Shown piece after piece: positions 17,596-26,461 of a DNA stretch of 37,002 bases. The position numbers were made by a program, and so were the translations under genes. Within the stretch, counting starts at the first letter, position 1. Every line of letters starts with the position of its first letter. This stretch comes from an uncultured Alphaproteobacteria bacterium. Its GTDB lineage: Bacteria; Pseudomonadota; Alphaproteobacteria; HIMB59; GCA-002718135. The stretch is taken from assembly GCA_902592345.1 (NCBI GenBank), contig CACJEE010000011.1, positions 1-37,002 on the forward strand, read 5' to 3'. The notes beneath the pieces are model-generated. The model worked only from the letters and a program-made list of their open reading frames with translations. It ran no database searches and was not told where the DNA came from.

Positions 17596-18825
17596 TCAAA
17601 TTACTTCCATATCATTACTATTTATCCAAATTTCAAATGGATCTTCAATGATATCATTAAAATCTTTTAACAATTTACCTGCAACTGCACCATCTAAAAC
17701 TCGATGATCAGCCGATAAAGTAGATTTTAGAGTATGGCCTACCTTCACAGAATCATTTATTACAATAGGTTTTTTAATAATTTTACCAACAGCTAAAATT
17801 GATGCTTGGGGAGGACTAATTATGGCGGCAAATTCACTTATTCCAAACATTCCTAAATTAGATACTGTTATAGATCCTCCTGTATATTGCTTTGGAGCCA
17901 AAGAATTTGTTTTGGCTAACTTAGCTAATTCTCTTATCTCAAGTGATACTTCGTTAAGACCTTTGGAATTAATGGCTTTAATAACTGGAGTAATAAGACC
18001 TTCATCAATTGCGACTGCAATTGATACGTCAATATCTTTCAATTGATAAATTTTATTATCTTGCCAGTATGCATTAGTATTAGGGTTTTTTTTCATTGCT
18101 AAACCTAAAGCTTTAACAATCAAATCATTAAATGAAATCTTTACAGAATTATTCTCATTAATTTTATTTCTTAGATCAATTAACTTATCAACATTAGAGT
18201 CTATAGTTAAATAAAAATGAGGTATTTGCTGTTTTGCTTCTGTTGTTCGTTTAGCTATTACTTTACGCATCATACTGGGCACAATGAAATCTTGATTAAT
18301 TTTTTGCTCTGAAGGGGTTTCAGAAGAAGATTTTGACTCAATATCTCTTTTTATAATTCTGCCATCTGGACCGGATCCATTAATTTTATTTAGATCAATC
18401 ATTTGATCCTTAGCAATTTTTTTTACTAAAGGAGACGCTTTTGATTTAGTATTAGATTTATCAATAACAACATCATTTTTAGTCTCATTTTTTTCATTTA
18501 ATTTAGAGTGTTCATTATTTATAGATTCCTTTTCATCTTTAACGATCTCTTTTGTAATTAAATTATCTTCAAGGAAATCGCTTTCTTTACCATCTATGAT
18601 AGCAATAACACTATTTACAGGAACTTGATGATTTGGATTCTCTTTAAGAAGATGAGTTATTTTGCCTTCATCAACTGCCTCTACTTCCATTGTAGCTTTA
18701 TCAGTTTCTATTTCAGCAATAATATCTCCAGCTTTAACGTTATCCCCAATTTTTACCATCCATTTATTAATTGTACCTTCGGTCATAGTAGGCGACAAAG
18801 CCGGCATTAAAATTTTTGATGACAT
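17596..18825 (-). CDS. pdhC: Pyruvate dehydrogenase E2, dihydrolipoyl acetyltransferase
   Basis: Core of the pyruvate dehydrogenase complex; moves the acetyl group from lipoate to CoA. Order of domains in 409 residues: one lipoyl domain (1-80) with the lipoylated K43 in [10 protein letters not shown]; a charged flexible linker (about 85-130); a peripheral-subunit binding domain ([17 protein letters not shown], then [14 protein letters not shown]); a second linker; and the catalytic domain (about 180-409) with H374 and D378 in [24 protein letters not shown] at the start is the alphaproteobacterial/mitochondrial style. The gene follows pdhB by 3 bp and precedes lipA by 1 bp. Confidence 0.97.
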   Translation of the reverse strand: MSSKILMPALSPTMTEGTINKWMVKIGDNVKAGDIIAEIETDKATMEVEAVDEGKITHLLKENPNHQVPVNSVIAIIDGKESDFLEDNLITKEIVKDEKESINNEHSKLNEKNETKNDVVIDKSNTKSKASPLVKKIAKDQMIDLNKINGSGPDGRIIKRDIESKSSSETPSEQKINQDFIVPSMMRKVIAKRTTEAKQQIPHFYLTIDSNVDKLIDLRNKINENNSVKISFNDLIVKALGLAMKKNPNTNAYWQDNKIYQLKDIDVSIAVAIDEGLITPVIKAINSKGLNEVSLEIRELAKLAKTNSLAPKQYTGGSITVSNLGMFGISEFAAIISPPQASILAVGKIIKKPIVINDSVKVGHTLKSTLSADHRVLDGAVAGKLLKDFNDIIEDPFEIWINSNDMEVI

Positions 18826-18828
18826 AAA

Positions 18829-20175
18829 TTATATATAATTAACTTCTTTAACAGCTTTTACAATATCATCTACTTGAGGAAGATATAACTTTTCTAATTC
18901 ACTTGAATAAGGCATAGGAACATCTGCACTATTAACTTTAATTATGGGAGCATCTAGATAATCAAAGGCATTTTTTTGTACAATATTTACTATCTCAGAT
19001 CCTACACTTGCAAATGGCCATGACTCTTCTACTATGACAACTCTATTTGTTTTTTTAACAGACTTTATTATGGTCTCCGAATCTAATGGTCTTAAACTCT
19101 GCAGATCAATTACTTCAATATCTAAATTATGTTTGTCCTTTAAAATTTTTGCGGCCTCTAATGACTTATGAAGCATTATAGAATAAGTTACTATAGTTGT
19201 GTCTTTTCCTTCTTTTGCAATATTAGCCTTTCCAAATGGTATTGTAAAATTTATATCTGATGAGACCTTACCTTTTAAACCATATAGTATTTCATTTTCT
19301 AGAAATATTACAGGATTTTGATCTCTTATTGCCTCACGAAGAAGACCTTTAGCATTTAATGGTGTTGATGGAGCAATAACTTTTAAACCAGGTACATGAG
19401 CGTACCAAGATGAAAAATCTTGACTATGTTGGGCAGCTACCTGTGCCGCAGCACCATTTGGACCGCGAAAAACAATTGGGCAATTAATTTGTCCACCTGA
19501 CATATATAATGTCTTTGCAGCTGAATTGATAATTTGATCAATAGCTTGCATTGAAAAATTAAAAGTCATAAATTCAACAATAGGAAACAAACCTTTGAAA
19601 GCAGCTCCCACGGCTAATCCAGTAAAGCCATGTTCTGATATAGGAGTATCAATAACTCTTTTTTTACCAAACTCATCCAAAAGACCTTGTGTAACTTTGT
19701 AAGCTCCTTGGTACTCTGCGACTTCCTCACCAAGTATAAAAACTTTTTTGTCTTTTCTCATTTCCTCAGCGATTGTATCTCTAATTGCCTGTCTCATAGT
19801 AATTTGATCTTTATTAAGATCAGTATTAGCATTTTCAGAAATTGGCTTGTTTTCTTTAATTTCAACTTTTTCTTGATTTTCTATTTTTGAAGAGTCTTCG
19901 ATATTTTGATCCATCTTTTGAGTTGAAGAGTTTTTTGCTGCTGAAATTAAAGCAATAGGTTTATTAACAGGTATATTATTATCTCCTTCCTTATAAAGTA
20001 ATTTTTCAATAAAACCTTCGTCGACTGTCTCTACTTCCATAGTGGCTTTATCAGTTTCTATTTCCGCTATTACATCTCCAGCTTTTATCTCCTGCCCCTC
20101 CTTTACTAACCATTTAGTTAAATTGCCCTCTGTCATAGTAGGTGATAAAGCTGGCATTAATATTTCAGTACTCAT
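18829..20175 (-). CDS. pdhB: Pyruvate dehydrogenase E1 beta with N-terminal lipoyl domain
   Basis: Beta subunit of the thiamine-diphosphate-dependent E1. Unlike most E1 beta proteins (about 325 aa), this one has 448 residues because a complete lipoyl domain (1-80, lipoyl site K43 in [10 protein letters not shown]) and a charged linker (about 80-122) precede the transketolase-like domain starting near [15 protein letters not shown]. Later motifs are normal: [36 protein letters not shown], and a C-terminal domain with [13 protein letters not shown] and [13 protein letters not shown]. The lipoyl domain is very close to that of PdhC. This architecture is known from several alphaproteobacteria. 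The pdhA stop directly abuts the start with no gap. Confidence 0.97.
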   Translation of the reverse strand: MSTEILMPALSPTMTEGNLTKWLVKEGQEIKAGDVIAEIETDKATMEVETVDEGFIEKLLYKEGDNNIPVNKPIALISAAKNSSTQKMDQNIEDSSKIENQEKVEIKENKPISENANTDLNKDQITMRQAIRDTIAEEMRKDKKVFILGEEVAEYQGAYKVTQGLLDEFGKKRVIDTPISEHGFTGLAVGAAFKGLFPIVEFMTFNFSMQAIDQIINSAAKTLYMSGGQINCPIVFRGPNGAAAQVAAQHSQDFSSWYAHVPGLKVIAPSTPLNAKGLLREAIRDQNPVIFLENEILYGLKGKVSSDINFTIPFGKANIAKEGKDTTIVTYSIMLHKSLEAAKILKDKHNLDIEVIDLQSLRPLDSETIIKSVKKTNRVVIVEESWPFASVGSEIVNIVQKNAFDYLDAPIIKVNSADVPMPYSSELEKLYLPQVDDIVKAVKEVNYI

Positions 20176-21138
20176 TTAAATATAAACATCTGTATATAAC
20201 TCTTCACTAGGTGGAAATTTACTTTCAAGAGCAAAATCAACTGCTGATTTTATCTCTTCAATAATTTCTTTATTTAAATTATCCAAATCATTTTTAGTTG
20301 CGAGTTTCTTTTTTAATATTTCTTCTCTTACAATCTCTATAGGGTCTGAATTTTTATATTCTTCTAATTCATCTTTTGACCTATATTTTGCAGGATCAGA
20401 CATTGAGTGACCTCTATAGCGATATGTTTGAACTTCTAATATATAAGGACCTTTGCCTGATCTTACATACTCTCCTGCTTTTGTGGCTGCTTTGATAACT
20501 GAATATACATTCATACCATCAACTATCTCGCCTTTAATTCCAAAAGCTTCTCCTCTTTTATATAAATGAGTGCCTGCAGCAGCTCTATCAACTGCTGTAC
20601 CCATACCATATTTATTATTTTCTATTATGTACAAGACAGGCAGTTCCCATAAAGCTGCTAAATTAAAAGCTTCAAAAACTTGACCATTATTCATAGCGCC
20701 ATCACCAATGTAAGTGCGACAAATATTTTTATCACCATTGTATTTATGAGTAAATGCAATGCCAGTTCCTATTGGTACTTGAGCTCCTACAATACCATGC
20801 CCTCCATAAAAATTATTTTCTTTAGAAAACATATGCATTGAACCACCTTTACCAGCAGAATATCCATCAATTCTTCCTGTGAGTTCAGCCATAATTTTTT
20901 TAGGATCTAAACCTCTTGCTATCATATGACCATGATCTCTATATGTGGTAACAACAGAGTCATTTTTTTTAATTGTCATCAATACACCTACAACTACAGC
21001 TTCTTGACCAATATATAAGTGGCAAAACCCTCCTATGTAGCCCATTCCATAAAGTTGGGCTGATCTCTCTTCAAATCTTCTAATTTTCAACATATATGAA
21101 AATATTTTTAAATGGTCGGCTTTAAGTAATTTTTTCAT
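20176..21138 (-). CDS. pdhA: Pyruvate dehydrogenase E1 alpha
   Basis: Alpha subunit of E1, decarboxylating pyruvate with thiamine diphosphate. The 320 residues show the ThDP motif starting YIGDGAMNNGQVFEAFN and ending YIIENN; the heterotetramer signature GMGYIGGFCHLYIGQEA; GKGGSMHMF; and YRYRGHSMSDPAKYR, which corresponds to the conserved loop that is phosphorylated in mitochondrial E1 alpha (no kinase gene is seen here). There is no Shine-Dalgarno before the ATG; instead copies of a 10-mer run right up to it. A promoter candidate lies just upstream. First gene of pdhA-pdhB-pdhC-lipA-ratA-like. Confidence 0.97.
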   Translation of the reverse strand: MKKLLKADHLKIFSYMLKIRRFEERSAQLYGMGYIGGFCHLYIGQEAVVVGVLMTIKKNDSVVTTYRDHGHMIARGLDPKKIMAELTGRIDGYSAGKGGSMHMFSKENNFYGGHGIVGAQVPIGTGIAFTHKYNGDKNICRTYIGDGAMNNGQVFEAFNLAALWELPVLYIIENNKYGMGTAVDRAAAGTHLYKRGEAFGIKGEIVDGMNVYSVIKAATKAGEYVRSGKGPYILEVQTYRYRGHSMSDPAKYRSKDELEEYKNSDPIEIVREEILKKKLATKNDLDNLNKEIIEEIKSAVDFALESKFPPSEELYTDVYI

Positions 21139-21140
21139 TT

Positions 21141-21182
21141 GTAAATTTTTGTAAATTTTTTAATATTAAATTGTAAATTTTT
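21141..21182 (-). repeat. Three copies of a 10-mer (AAAAATTTAC on minus) in the pdhA leader
   Basis: GTAAATTTTT (plus strand) occurs exactly at 21141-21150, 21151-21160 and 21173-21182. Starts are 10 and 22 bp apart, about one and two helical turns. The copies flank and overlap the candidate -10 and -35 of the pdhA promoter. They may be operator half-sites for a regulator; chance in AT-rich DNA is the alternative. Confidence 0.5.
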
Positions 21183-21187
21183 GTCAA
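21160..21187 (-). promoter_or_regulatory. Candidate sigma-70-type promoter for pdhA-pdhB-pdhC-lipA
   Basis: On the minus strand a perfect -35 TTGACA (21187-21182) is followed, after 16 bp, by TATTAA (21165-21160), a 4-of-6 match to the -10. Transcription would start near 21153, about 15 bases before the pdhA ATG. It lies in the 53-bp gap between the ftsB-like gene and pdhA. Confidence 0.42.
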
Positions 21188-21191
21188 TTAT

Positions 21192-21506
21192 TTATTTATC
21201 TAAAATAATTACAATTTCGTTTTTATCAATCAAACCAAGCTTTTTTCTTGCCTTTTCATCCAAATAATCCAAATCGACAGTATTGGGCTGTAATCTTTTT
21301 GTTCGATCTATATAGTAATTATTCTCAGCCTTGAGATTAGTCAAAGTGTGGTTGTATTCTTCTGCTTGTTTTGCAAGGTATAAATATTTAAGCAATCCCC
21401 TTTGACCATATATAAAGAAGTAGACCAAATAAATAAAAATAAAAAAAGTTATTAAAAAAGATAAATATAAAACTATCTTATTTTTTAAAATTAATGATTT
21501 GTTCAT
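21192..21506 (-). CDS. ftsB: FtsB/DivIC-family septum formation initiator
   Basis: Small bitopic division protein that, with FtsL and FtsQ, activates septal wall synthesis. In 104 residues there is a short cytoplasmic N-terminus, one membrane helix (about 11-33), then a coiled coil (about 36-70, with LAKQAEEYNHTLTNLKAENN) and the family end DLDYLDEKARKKLGLIDKNEIVIIL, where ARKKLGL and the following NEIV are the characteristic positions. Its position between eno and pdhA is the usual alphaproteobacterial one, which supports the call for such a short protein. It follows eno by 35 bp. Confidence 0.88.
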   Translation of the reverse strand: MNKSLILKNKIVLYLSFLITFFIFIYLVYFFIYGQRGLLKYLYLAKQAEEYNHTLTNLKAENNYYIDRTKRLQPNTVDLDYLDEKARKKLGLIDKNEIVIILDK

Positions 21507-21541
21507 ATTAAAAACAATTAATCAGAACACGTACGTTTGTG

Positions 21542-22819
21542 TCAATATTTTAGAATAGATTTTCCTGCGTATTTAGCTCTTGCACCAAGCATTTCTTCTA
21601 TTCTTAATAATTGATTATATTTAGCAGTCCTGTCAGTTCTTGAAAGTGAACCAGTTTTAATTTGTCCAGCTGATACAGCTACAGATAAATCAGCAATGGT
21701 TATATCTTCAGTTTCACCCGATCTATGTGAAATGATTGAAGAAAAATTGTTTCTTTTTCCGAGATTGATAGCATCTATAGTTTGAGATAAAGTTCCTATT
21801 TGATTCAACTTTATTAATATTGCATTACCTGCACTTTTATCTATTCCAGTTTTTAATCTTTTAATATTTGTAACAAAAAGATCATCTCCAACTAGCTGTA
21901 CTTTATCTCCAATTCTTTTAGTTAATTCTATCCACCCATCCCAATCATCCTCAGACATTCCATCTTCAATTGAATAAATAGGAAAGTTATTTGATAAGTT
22001 TTCAATATAATTTACCATTTCTTCAGAAGATAAAGTTTTTCCTTCACCCTTAAGATCATATTTATTATTTTTATAAAATTCTGTTGAAGCAACATCAAGT
22101 GATAATAAAATATCATCATTTATTTTAAAACCAGCCTTCTCTACAGAACCAATTATTATTTCTATTACCTCATCAGAGCTATTGACATTAGGAGCAAATC
22201 CTCCCTCATCACCAACATTAGTATTAAGATTTTTAGATTTTAAAATTGATTTTAATGAATGAAAAATTTCGCATCCATACCTTAATGCCTCAGAGAATGA
22301 AGTGGCCCCAACTGGCGCAATCATAAACTCTTGAATATCAACATCATTATCAGCGTGCGATCCACCATTGATAATATTCATCATTGGAACAGGTAGTATA
22401 AAATTTTCATTTTCAGCAATATGTTGATAAAAAGGAGTGGAAAAATGATTTGCTAAACTTTTTGCAAAAGCTAAACTTGCCGCAAGCGTTGCGTTTGCTC
22501 CAAAATTAGACTTATTTTCTGTTCCATCTAATTTCAATAATGTCTTGTCAAAAACTCTATAATTATCAAAATTCTTGCCAACAACCTCTTTTTTAAGCAC
22601 TTCGTTAATATTTTGAACAGCTTTTTTTACCCCTCTGCCAAGATATCTATTTTGATCTCCATCACGTAATTCTAAAGCTTCATGAATACCTGTTGAAGCA
22701 CCACTTGGTACAGCGGCTCTACCAAATGACCCATCCTGTAGTTCAAGATCACATTCCACTGTAGGGTTTCCTCTACTATCTAATATTTCTCTTGCATGTA
22801 TGTTTTTTATTTTTTCCAT
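21542..22819 (-). CDS. eno: Enolase
   Basis: Converts 2-phosphoglycerate to phosphoenolpyruvate in glycolysis and may sit on the RNA degradosome in some bacteria. The 425 residues are full length. Visible: [14 protein letters not shown] at the N-terminus, [15 protein letters not shown], the metal ligands in [21 protein letters not shown] and [10 protein letters not shown], the catalytic lysine in [13 protein letters not shown], and [16 protein letters not shown] Shine-Dalgarno-like AGAAAGG is present upstream of the ATG (minus strand, 22824-22830 region). It follows kdsA by 34 bp and leads to ftsB-like and the pdh genes. Confidence 0.98.
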   Translation of the reverse strand: MEKIKNIHAREILDSRGNPTVECDLELQDGSFGRAAVPSGASTGIHEALELRDGDQNRYLGRGVKKAVQNINEVLKKEVVGKNFDNYRVFDKTLLKLDGTENKSNFGANATLAASLAFAKSLANHFSTPFYQHIAENENFILPVPMMNIINGGSHADNDVDIQEFMIAPVGATSFSEALRYGCEIFHSLKSILKSKNLNTNVGDEGGFAPNVNSSDEVIEIIIGSVEKAGFKINDDILLSLDVASTEFYKNNKYDLKGEGKTLSSEEMVNYIENLSNNFPIYSIEDGMSEDDWDGWIELTKRIGDKVQLVGDDLFVTNIKRLKTGIDKSAGNAILIKLNQIGTLSQTIDAINLGKRNNFSSIISHRSGETEDITIADLSVAVSAGQIKTGSLSRTDRTAKYNQLLRIEEMLGARAKYAGKSILKY

Positions 22820-22853
22820 CTATGCCTTTCTATACTAAAAAATTAAATAAAAA

Positions 22854-23678
22854 TTATTTTTTTGAAACAGTATCTAATTGAATTAATTTTGAAATTAAAC
22901 TCTCTAAGTTTTCAATATGTAACATATTTGGACCATCACTTGGGGCATGATCAGGGTCATTATGTGTTTCAATAAAAATACCAGCAACTCCCACTGCAAC
23001 AGCAGCTTTAGATAATGTAGAAACAAATTCTCTTTTGCCTCCACTCTTTTCTCCCATTCCACCTGGCTCTTGTACAGAGTGAGTTGCATCAAAAATCACT
23101 GGGTATAAAAAGTTTTTCATAATATCTAAAGATTTAAAATCGTTTATTAAGTTATTATAACCAAATGATGTACCTCTTTCTGTAATCATAATATTGTTAT
23201 TGCCTGTACTTTCAATTTTTTTAAAAATATTTGGAACCTCGTATGGTGATAAAAACTGACCTTTTTTAACATTGATAATTTTATTTGTTTTTGCTGCTGA
23301 AATTAATAAATCAGTTTGTCGACATAAGAATGCTGGTATTTGCAGAATATCAACACTCTCAGATTTTGATAAAAATTCACAATGACTTTCGTTATGAATA
23401 TCAGTTAAAATAGGGCAATTAAAAGTAGATTTAATTTTATTAAAAATTTTTTCAGCTTGATTTATTTCTACACCTCTATTGCTATTAATACTTGATCTAT
23501 TAGCCTTATCAAAACTAGACTTATAGACAAAATTAATTTTTATTTTTTGACAAACAGTAGCAATTTTTTCAGCCATCATCATAGAGTGACTTTCACTCTC
23601 TATTACACACGGGCCAGCTATTAAGAAGAAATTCTTTTTATTAGATATTTCGAAATCTCCTATTTTGATAGTTTTCAT
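22854..23678 (-). CDS. kdsA: KDO-8-phosphate synthase, metal-dependent class
   Basis: Condenses phosphoenolpyruvate with arabinose-5-phosphate to KDO-8-phosphate for the lipopolysaccharide core. Motifs: [49 protein letters not shown] and [12 protein letters not shown]. The four ligands of metal-dependent enzymes are all present: C24 (GPC), H200 (ATHSVQ), E237 (FIETHND) and D248 (SDGPNML); the metal-free E. coli type has asparagine at the first. I choose the ATG at 23678, which overlaps the pyrG stop as ATGA, over an in-frame TTG at 23687; this gives 274 residues. It implies that the organism makes KDO-containing LPS, in agreement with lpxB in the window. Confidence 0.96.
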   Translation of the reverse strand: MKTIKIGDFEISNKKNFFLIAGPCVIESESHSMMMAEKIATVCQKIKINFVYKSSFDKANRSSINSNRGVEINQAEKIFNKIKSTFNCPILTDIHNESHCEFLSKSESVDILQIPAFLCRQTDLLISAAKTNKIINVKKGQFLSPYEVPNIFKKIESTGNNNIMITERGTSFGYNNLINDFKSLDIMKNFLYPVIFDATHSVQEPGGMGEKSGGKREFVSTLSKAAVAVGVAGIFIETHNDPDHAPSDGPNMLHIENLESLISKLIQLDTVSKK

Positions 23679-25285
23679 TTTATGCAATGTTTTATAAAAG
23701 ATGAAAATAAAGGATGTGGCGCTAAAGGTCTAGATTTTAATTCAGGATGAAACTGGACACCAATAAACCATTTATGATTTGCGCTTTCTAATACTTCTGG
23801 AAGTACTTTATCAGGAGACATACCAGAAAAATGAAATCCTTTTTTATCAAAATCTTTAGTTTGAGATAAATCAACTTCATATCTATGTCGATGCCTCTCT
23901 GAAATTTCCGTTGCATTATAAATCTCACTAACTTTAGAGTCTTTTTGTAGTATAGCTTTATAGGCTCCGAGTCTCATCGTGCCTCCTTTATCACTGGCCT
24001 GGTCTCTTTTCTCAATTTTATTCTTATTGTGCCATTCAGTCATTAGACTAACTACTGGATTTTTAGTTGATTGAAATTCTGTTGAATTAGAGTCTGACAA
24101 ATCAAAAACATTTCTTGCTATCTCAATTACACTTAATTGCATACCTAAACAAATTCCAAAAAAAGGAATATTGTTTTCTCTTGCATACTTTATTGCTAAA
24201 ATTTTACCTTCAACACCTCTATAACCAAAACCACCAGGTATTAATATGCCGTCTACACTTTTAAGCTCTTTTACTAATTCAGATGTTTTAATTTTTTCTG
24301 CATTTATCCAATTAATTTCAACCTTAACATTATTTTCAATGCCTCCATGATTAAGGGCTTCTATTAGAGATTTATAACTATCTTTTAGGTTTGTATATTT
24401 TCCGACAACACCAATCGTTACTTCTTTTGTTAAATTATTAATTTTATTTGTTAAATTTTCCCAAGCTTCTAAATTAAGAGGATATTTAGAAATGTCATAA
24501 CCTAAATGCTCAAGTAAAACCTTATCAAGTCCAGCTTTAGAATAAATTGATGGAACTTCATAAATAGAATTAGCATTTAAGGCAGGAATTACTGAATCTT
24601 TTTTTACATTACAAAATTGTGATATTTTTTCCAGGGACTCCTGATTAATTTCTTTTTCACATCTACACATTATAATGTCAGGTTGGATACCTGAATTTAG
24701 CAATTCCTTAACAGAGTGTTGGGTAGGTTTTGTTTTTAATTCTCCAGCTGAACTTAAATAAGGAACATAGGTCATGTGTATTAAAGCTGATGATATTTCT
24801 TTATCATTTCTGATCTGTCTTATAGCATCTAAAAAAGGTAGAGATTCAATATCTCCAACAGTGCCACCAATTTCGTAAATTATTATATCTTCATCTTCAA
24901 AATTAGAATTTATGAAGAGTTTGATTTCATCTGTCACATGAGGAATAACTTGAATAGTAGCGCCAAGATAATCTCCTTTTCTTTCTTTCTTTAAAACATT
25001 AGAGTAGATTTTTCCTGATGATGTACTGTCAGTTTTTTTAGCAGATCTATTTGTAAATCTCTCATAATGACCTAAATCAAGATCAGTTTCAGCGCCATCA
25101 TCCGTAACAAAAACTTCACCATGTTGATATGGACTCATTGTTCCTGGATCAACATTGAGATAAGGATCAAGCTTTCTTATTCTAACCTTAAAATTTCTTT
25201 GTTGAAGTAATGATGCTACCGCTGCAGAAGCAATCCCTTTACCAAGAGATGAGGCAACTCCGCCCGTAATAAATACATATTGCAT
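23675..25285 (-). CDS. pyrG: CTP synthase
   Basis: Aminates UTP to CTP using glutamine and ATP. The 536 residues have the two expected parts. The N-terminal synthase domain (1-270) has [17 protein letters not shown], the [20 protein letters not shown] region, [10 protein letters not shown] and [12 protein letters not shown]. The class I glutamine amidotransferase domain (about 290-536) has the nucleophile C379 in FFGICLGMQ and the H513/E515 pair in [12 protein letters not shown] possible promoter lies upstream (25297-25325). It shares an ATGA overlap with kdsA, so CTP supply is coupled with KDO synthesis, whose product is later activated with CTP by KdsB. Confidence 0.98.
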   Translation of the reverse strand: MQYVFITGGVASSLGKGIASAAVASLLQQRNFKVRIRKLDPYLNVDPGTMSPYQHGEVFVTDDGAETDLDLGHYERFTNRSAKKTDSTSSGKIYSNVLKKERKGDYLGATIQVIPHVTDEIKLFINSNFEDEDIIIYEIGGTVGDIESLPFLDAIRQIRNDKEISSALIHMTYVPYLSSAGELKTKPTQHSVKELLNSGIQPDIIMCRCEKEINQESLEKISQFCNVKKDSVIPALNANSIYEVPSIYSKAGLDKVLLEHLGYDISKYPLNLEAWENLTNKINNLTKEVTIGVVGKYTNLKDSYKSLIEALNHGGIENNVKVEINWINAEKIKTSELVKELKSVDGILIPGGFGYRGVEGKILAIKYARENNIPFFGICLGMQLSVIEIARNVFDLSDSNSTEFQSTKNPVVSLMTEWHNKNKIEKRDQASDKGGTMRLGAYKAILQKDSKVSEIYNATEISERHRHRYEVDLSQTKDFDKKGFHFSGMSPDKVLPEVLESANHKWFIGVQFHPELKSRPLAPHPLFSSFIKHCIK

Positions 25286-25296
25286 TACGGATAACC

Positions 25297-25325
25297 CTGA
25301 TACAGAATTGAATAATCTATATCAA
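25297..25325 (-). promoter_or_regulatory. Candidate promoter for pyrG
   Basis: Minus strand: TTGATA (25325-25320) and TATCAG (25302-25297) are separated by 17 bp, scoring 5 of 6 and 4 of 6 against the sigma-70 consensus. Transcription would begin just before the pyrG ATG at 25285. It is in the 50-bp gap between secG and pyrG. Support is by pattern alone. Confidence 0.3.
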
Positions 25326-25335
25326 GATAATAATA

Positions 25336-25647
25336 TTAGTTATTTTCAGGAATTGCAGGTTCTTGAGATATTTCTTCTTCAGAATTAATAGATGGAAGCG
25401 ATTCTAGAACATTTTTTTCAGATCCGACTGATGCAAAAATTGTCAAAATTACGCTCATAACCATAAATAAAGTTGCTGTTAAGGCAGTTAATCGAGATAA
25501 TAAGTTTGCAGAACCTCTAGGCGACATCATTCCTCCTACGCCACCACCACCGCCTAAGCCTAAACCTTCGTTATCACTTCCTTGAAGTAAAACCAATATT
25601 ACTAAAAGTATTGCTAGAATTAACTGAATGATGATTAAGGTTAACAT
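25336..25647 (-). CDS. secG: Preprotein translocase subunit SecG
   Basis: Accessory subunit of the SecYEG channel. In 103 residues there are two membrane helices (about 3-20 and 52-72) joined by the characteristic VLLQGSDNEGLGLGGGGG turn, with SRGSANLLSR-type residues (MSPRGSANLLSRLTA) before the second helix. The C-terminal tail after residue 75 is acidic and not conserved. It lies between tpiA and pyrG, the common tpiA-secG-pyrG order of alphaproteobacteria. Confidence 0.94.
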   Translation of the reverse strand: MLTLIIIQLILAILLVILVLLQGSDNEGLGLGGGGGVGGMMSPRGSANLLSRLTALTATLFMVMSVILTIFASVGSEKNVLESLPSINSEEEISQEPAIPENN

Positions 25648-25677
25648 CCAGCACTTATATTTATAAAGTATTATAAA

Positions 25678-25695
25678 TCAAGATATTAATCTTGA
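25678..25695 (-). terminator. Hairpin overlapping the tpiA stop codon
   Basis: TCAAGAT and ATCTTGA form a perfect 7-bp stem with a 4-base ATTA loop, including the last codons and stop of tpiA. On the minus strand it is followed by TTTATAATAC, a poor T-run, so it may be a weak terminator or mRNA 3'-end stabiliser between tpiA and secG rather than a strong stop. Confidence 0.3.
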
Positions 25696-26414
25696 ATTAT
25701 CTTTGTAAATTCATCTGATTTAAGAGATGCTCCGCCAATTAGAGTCCCATCAACATTTAATAAAGATGTTATCTCTTTTGCATTATTGGATTTTACAGAA
25801 CCTCCATATATAATTTTAAATTTATTAAATTTAGCATCATGCTCTCTAATAAATTTGTGAGTATCACTTATTTCTTCATTTGTTGGAGTTAATCCTGTGC
25901 CTATTGCCCAAACAGGTTCATATGCAATGATAGTATTTTCAAAATTAGATAAGCTTGGAATGCTCTTTTTTAATTGCTGTTCTAATATATCGTTTGTTAT
26001 TCCTTTTTCTTTTTCTACTAATGTTTCGCCAATACAAATTATAGGGATTAAATTATTGTTTATTAATTTTGTAGATTTAAGATTGATTTCTTCATTCTTT
26101 TCAAAAAAAAATTGTCTTCTCTCAGAGTGTCCAACAATACAAAAGTTAATATTTAAATCAGAGAGTGAACCTGCTGAAATTTCTCCGGTAAATGCACCAT
26201 CTTCATGTTGTGAAACATTTTGAGCTCCCAAATAAAATTCTGTTTCCATTTTTGACATATAATCCAAATGAATAGAGGTGGGGCAAATAACTACACATTT
26301 CGATTTATCCTGAGGTAAAGATATTTCACTAATAAATTGATCAATAAACTGAAAATTTCCATTTAACTTCCAATTTGCTACAAAAAATGAAGAAAAATTA
26401 TCTAATTTTATCAT
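25686..26414 (-). CDS. tpiA: Triosephosphate isomerase
   Basis: Interconverts dihydroxyacetone phosphate and glyceraldehyde 3-phosphate. The 242 residues contain all catalytic residues: N14 and K16 in FVANWKLNGN, H96 in IVGHSERRQFF and E166 in IAYEPVWAIGTG, plus the phosphate-gripping YGGSVKSNNAKE and LIGGASLK. A clear AAGGGA Shine-Dalgarno precedes the ATG on the minus strand (about 26424-26430). It diverges from the PpiD-like gene across 47 bp and heads the tpiA-secG-pyrG-kdsA-eno series. Confidence 0.97.
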   Translation of the reverse strand: MIKLDNFSSFFVANWKLNGNFQFIDQFISEISLPQDKSKCVVICPTSIHLDYMSKMETEFYLGAQNVSQHEDGAFTGEISAGSLSDLNINFCIVGHSERRQFFFEKNEEINLKSTKLINNNLIPIICIGETLVEKEKGITNDILEQQLKKSIPSLSNFENTIIAYEPVWAIGTGLTPTNEEISDTHKFIREHDAKFNKFKIIYGGSVKSNNAKEITSLLNVDGTLIGGASLKSDEFTKIIQD

Positions 26415-26461
26415 AATTATTTTCCCTTATAGAAACTATTATTATAGAAGCAACCTTAATT
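26415..26461. promoter_or_regulatory. Divergent intergenic region between tpiA and the PpiD-like gene
   Basis: These 47 bp must hold the local promoters for two long gene series in opposite directions, if they are transcribed locally. A Shine-Dalgarno for tpiA is visible. There are TATTAT/TATAGA-like hexamers near 26436-26447 but no good -35. The promoter role is inferred from layout. Confidence 0.4.

Noticed and set aside
17296..17670. 124-codon plus-strand open frame antisense to lipA/pdhC
   Set aside because: lipA in this region has all its cysteine motifs intact; the antisense frame shows no recognisable domain and looks like a shadow of constrained coding sequence.
21523..21541. Hyphenated palindrome ACACGTACGTTTGTGT between eno and the ftsB-like gene as a terminator
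   Set aside because: The stem is only 4-5 bp including a wobble pair and no proper T-run follows on the minus strand.
23679..23687. TTG at 23687 as start of kdsA
   Set aside because: An ATG at 23678 forms the standard ATGA overlap with pyrG, and the extra three residues are not family-like.
25897..26223. 108-codon plus-strand open frame antisense to tpiA
   Set aside because: tpiA is complete with N14, K16, H96 and E166; the other frame is a shadow.
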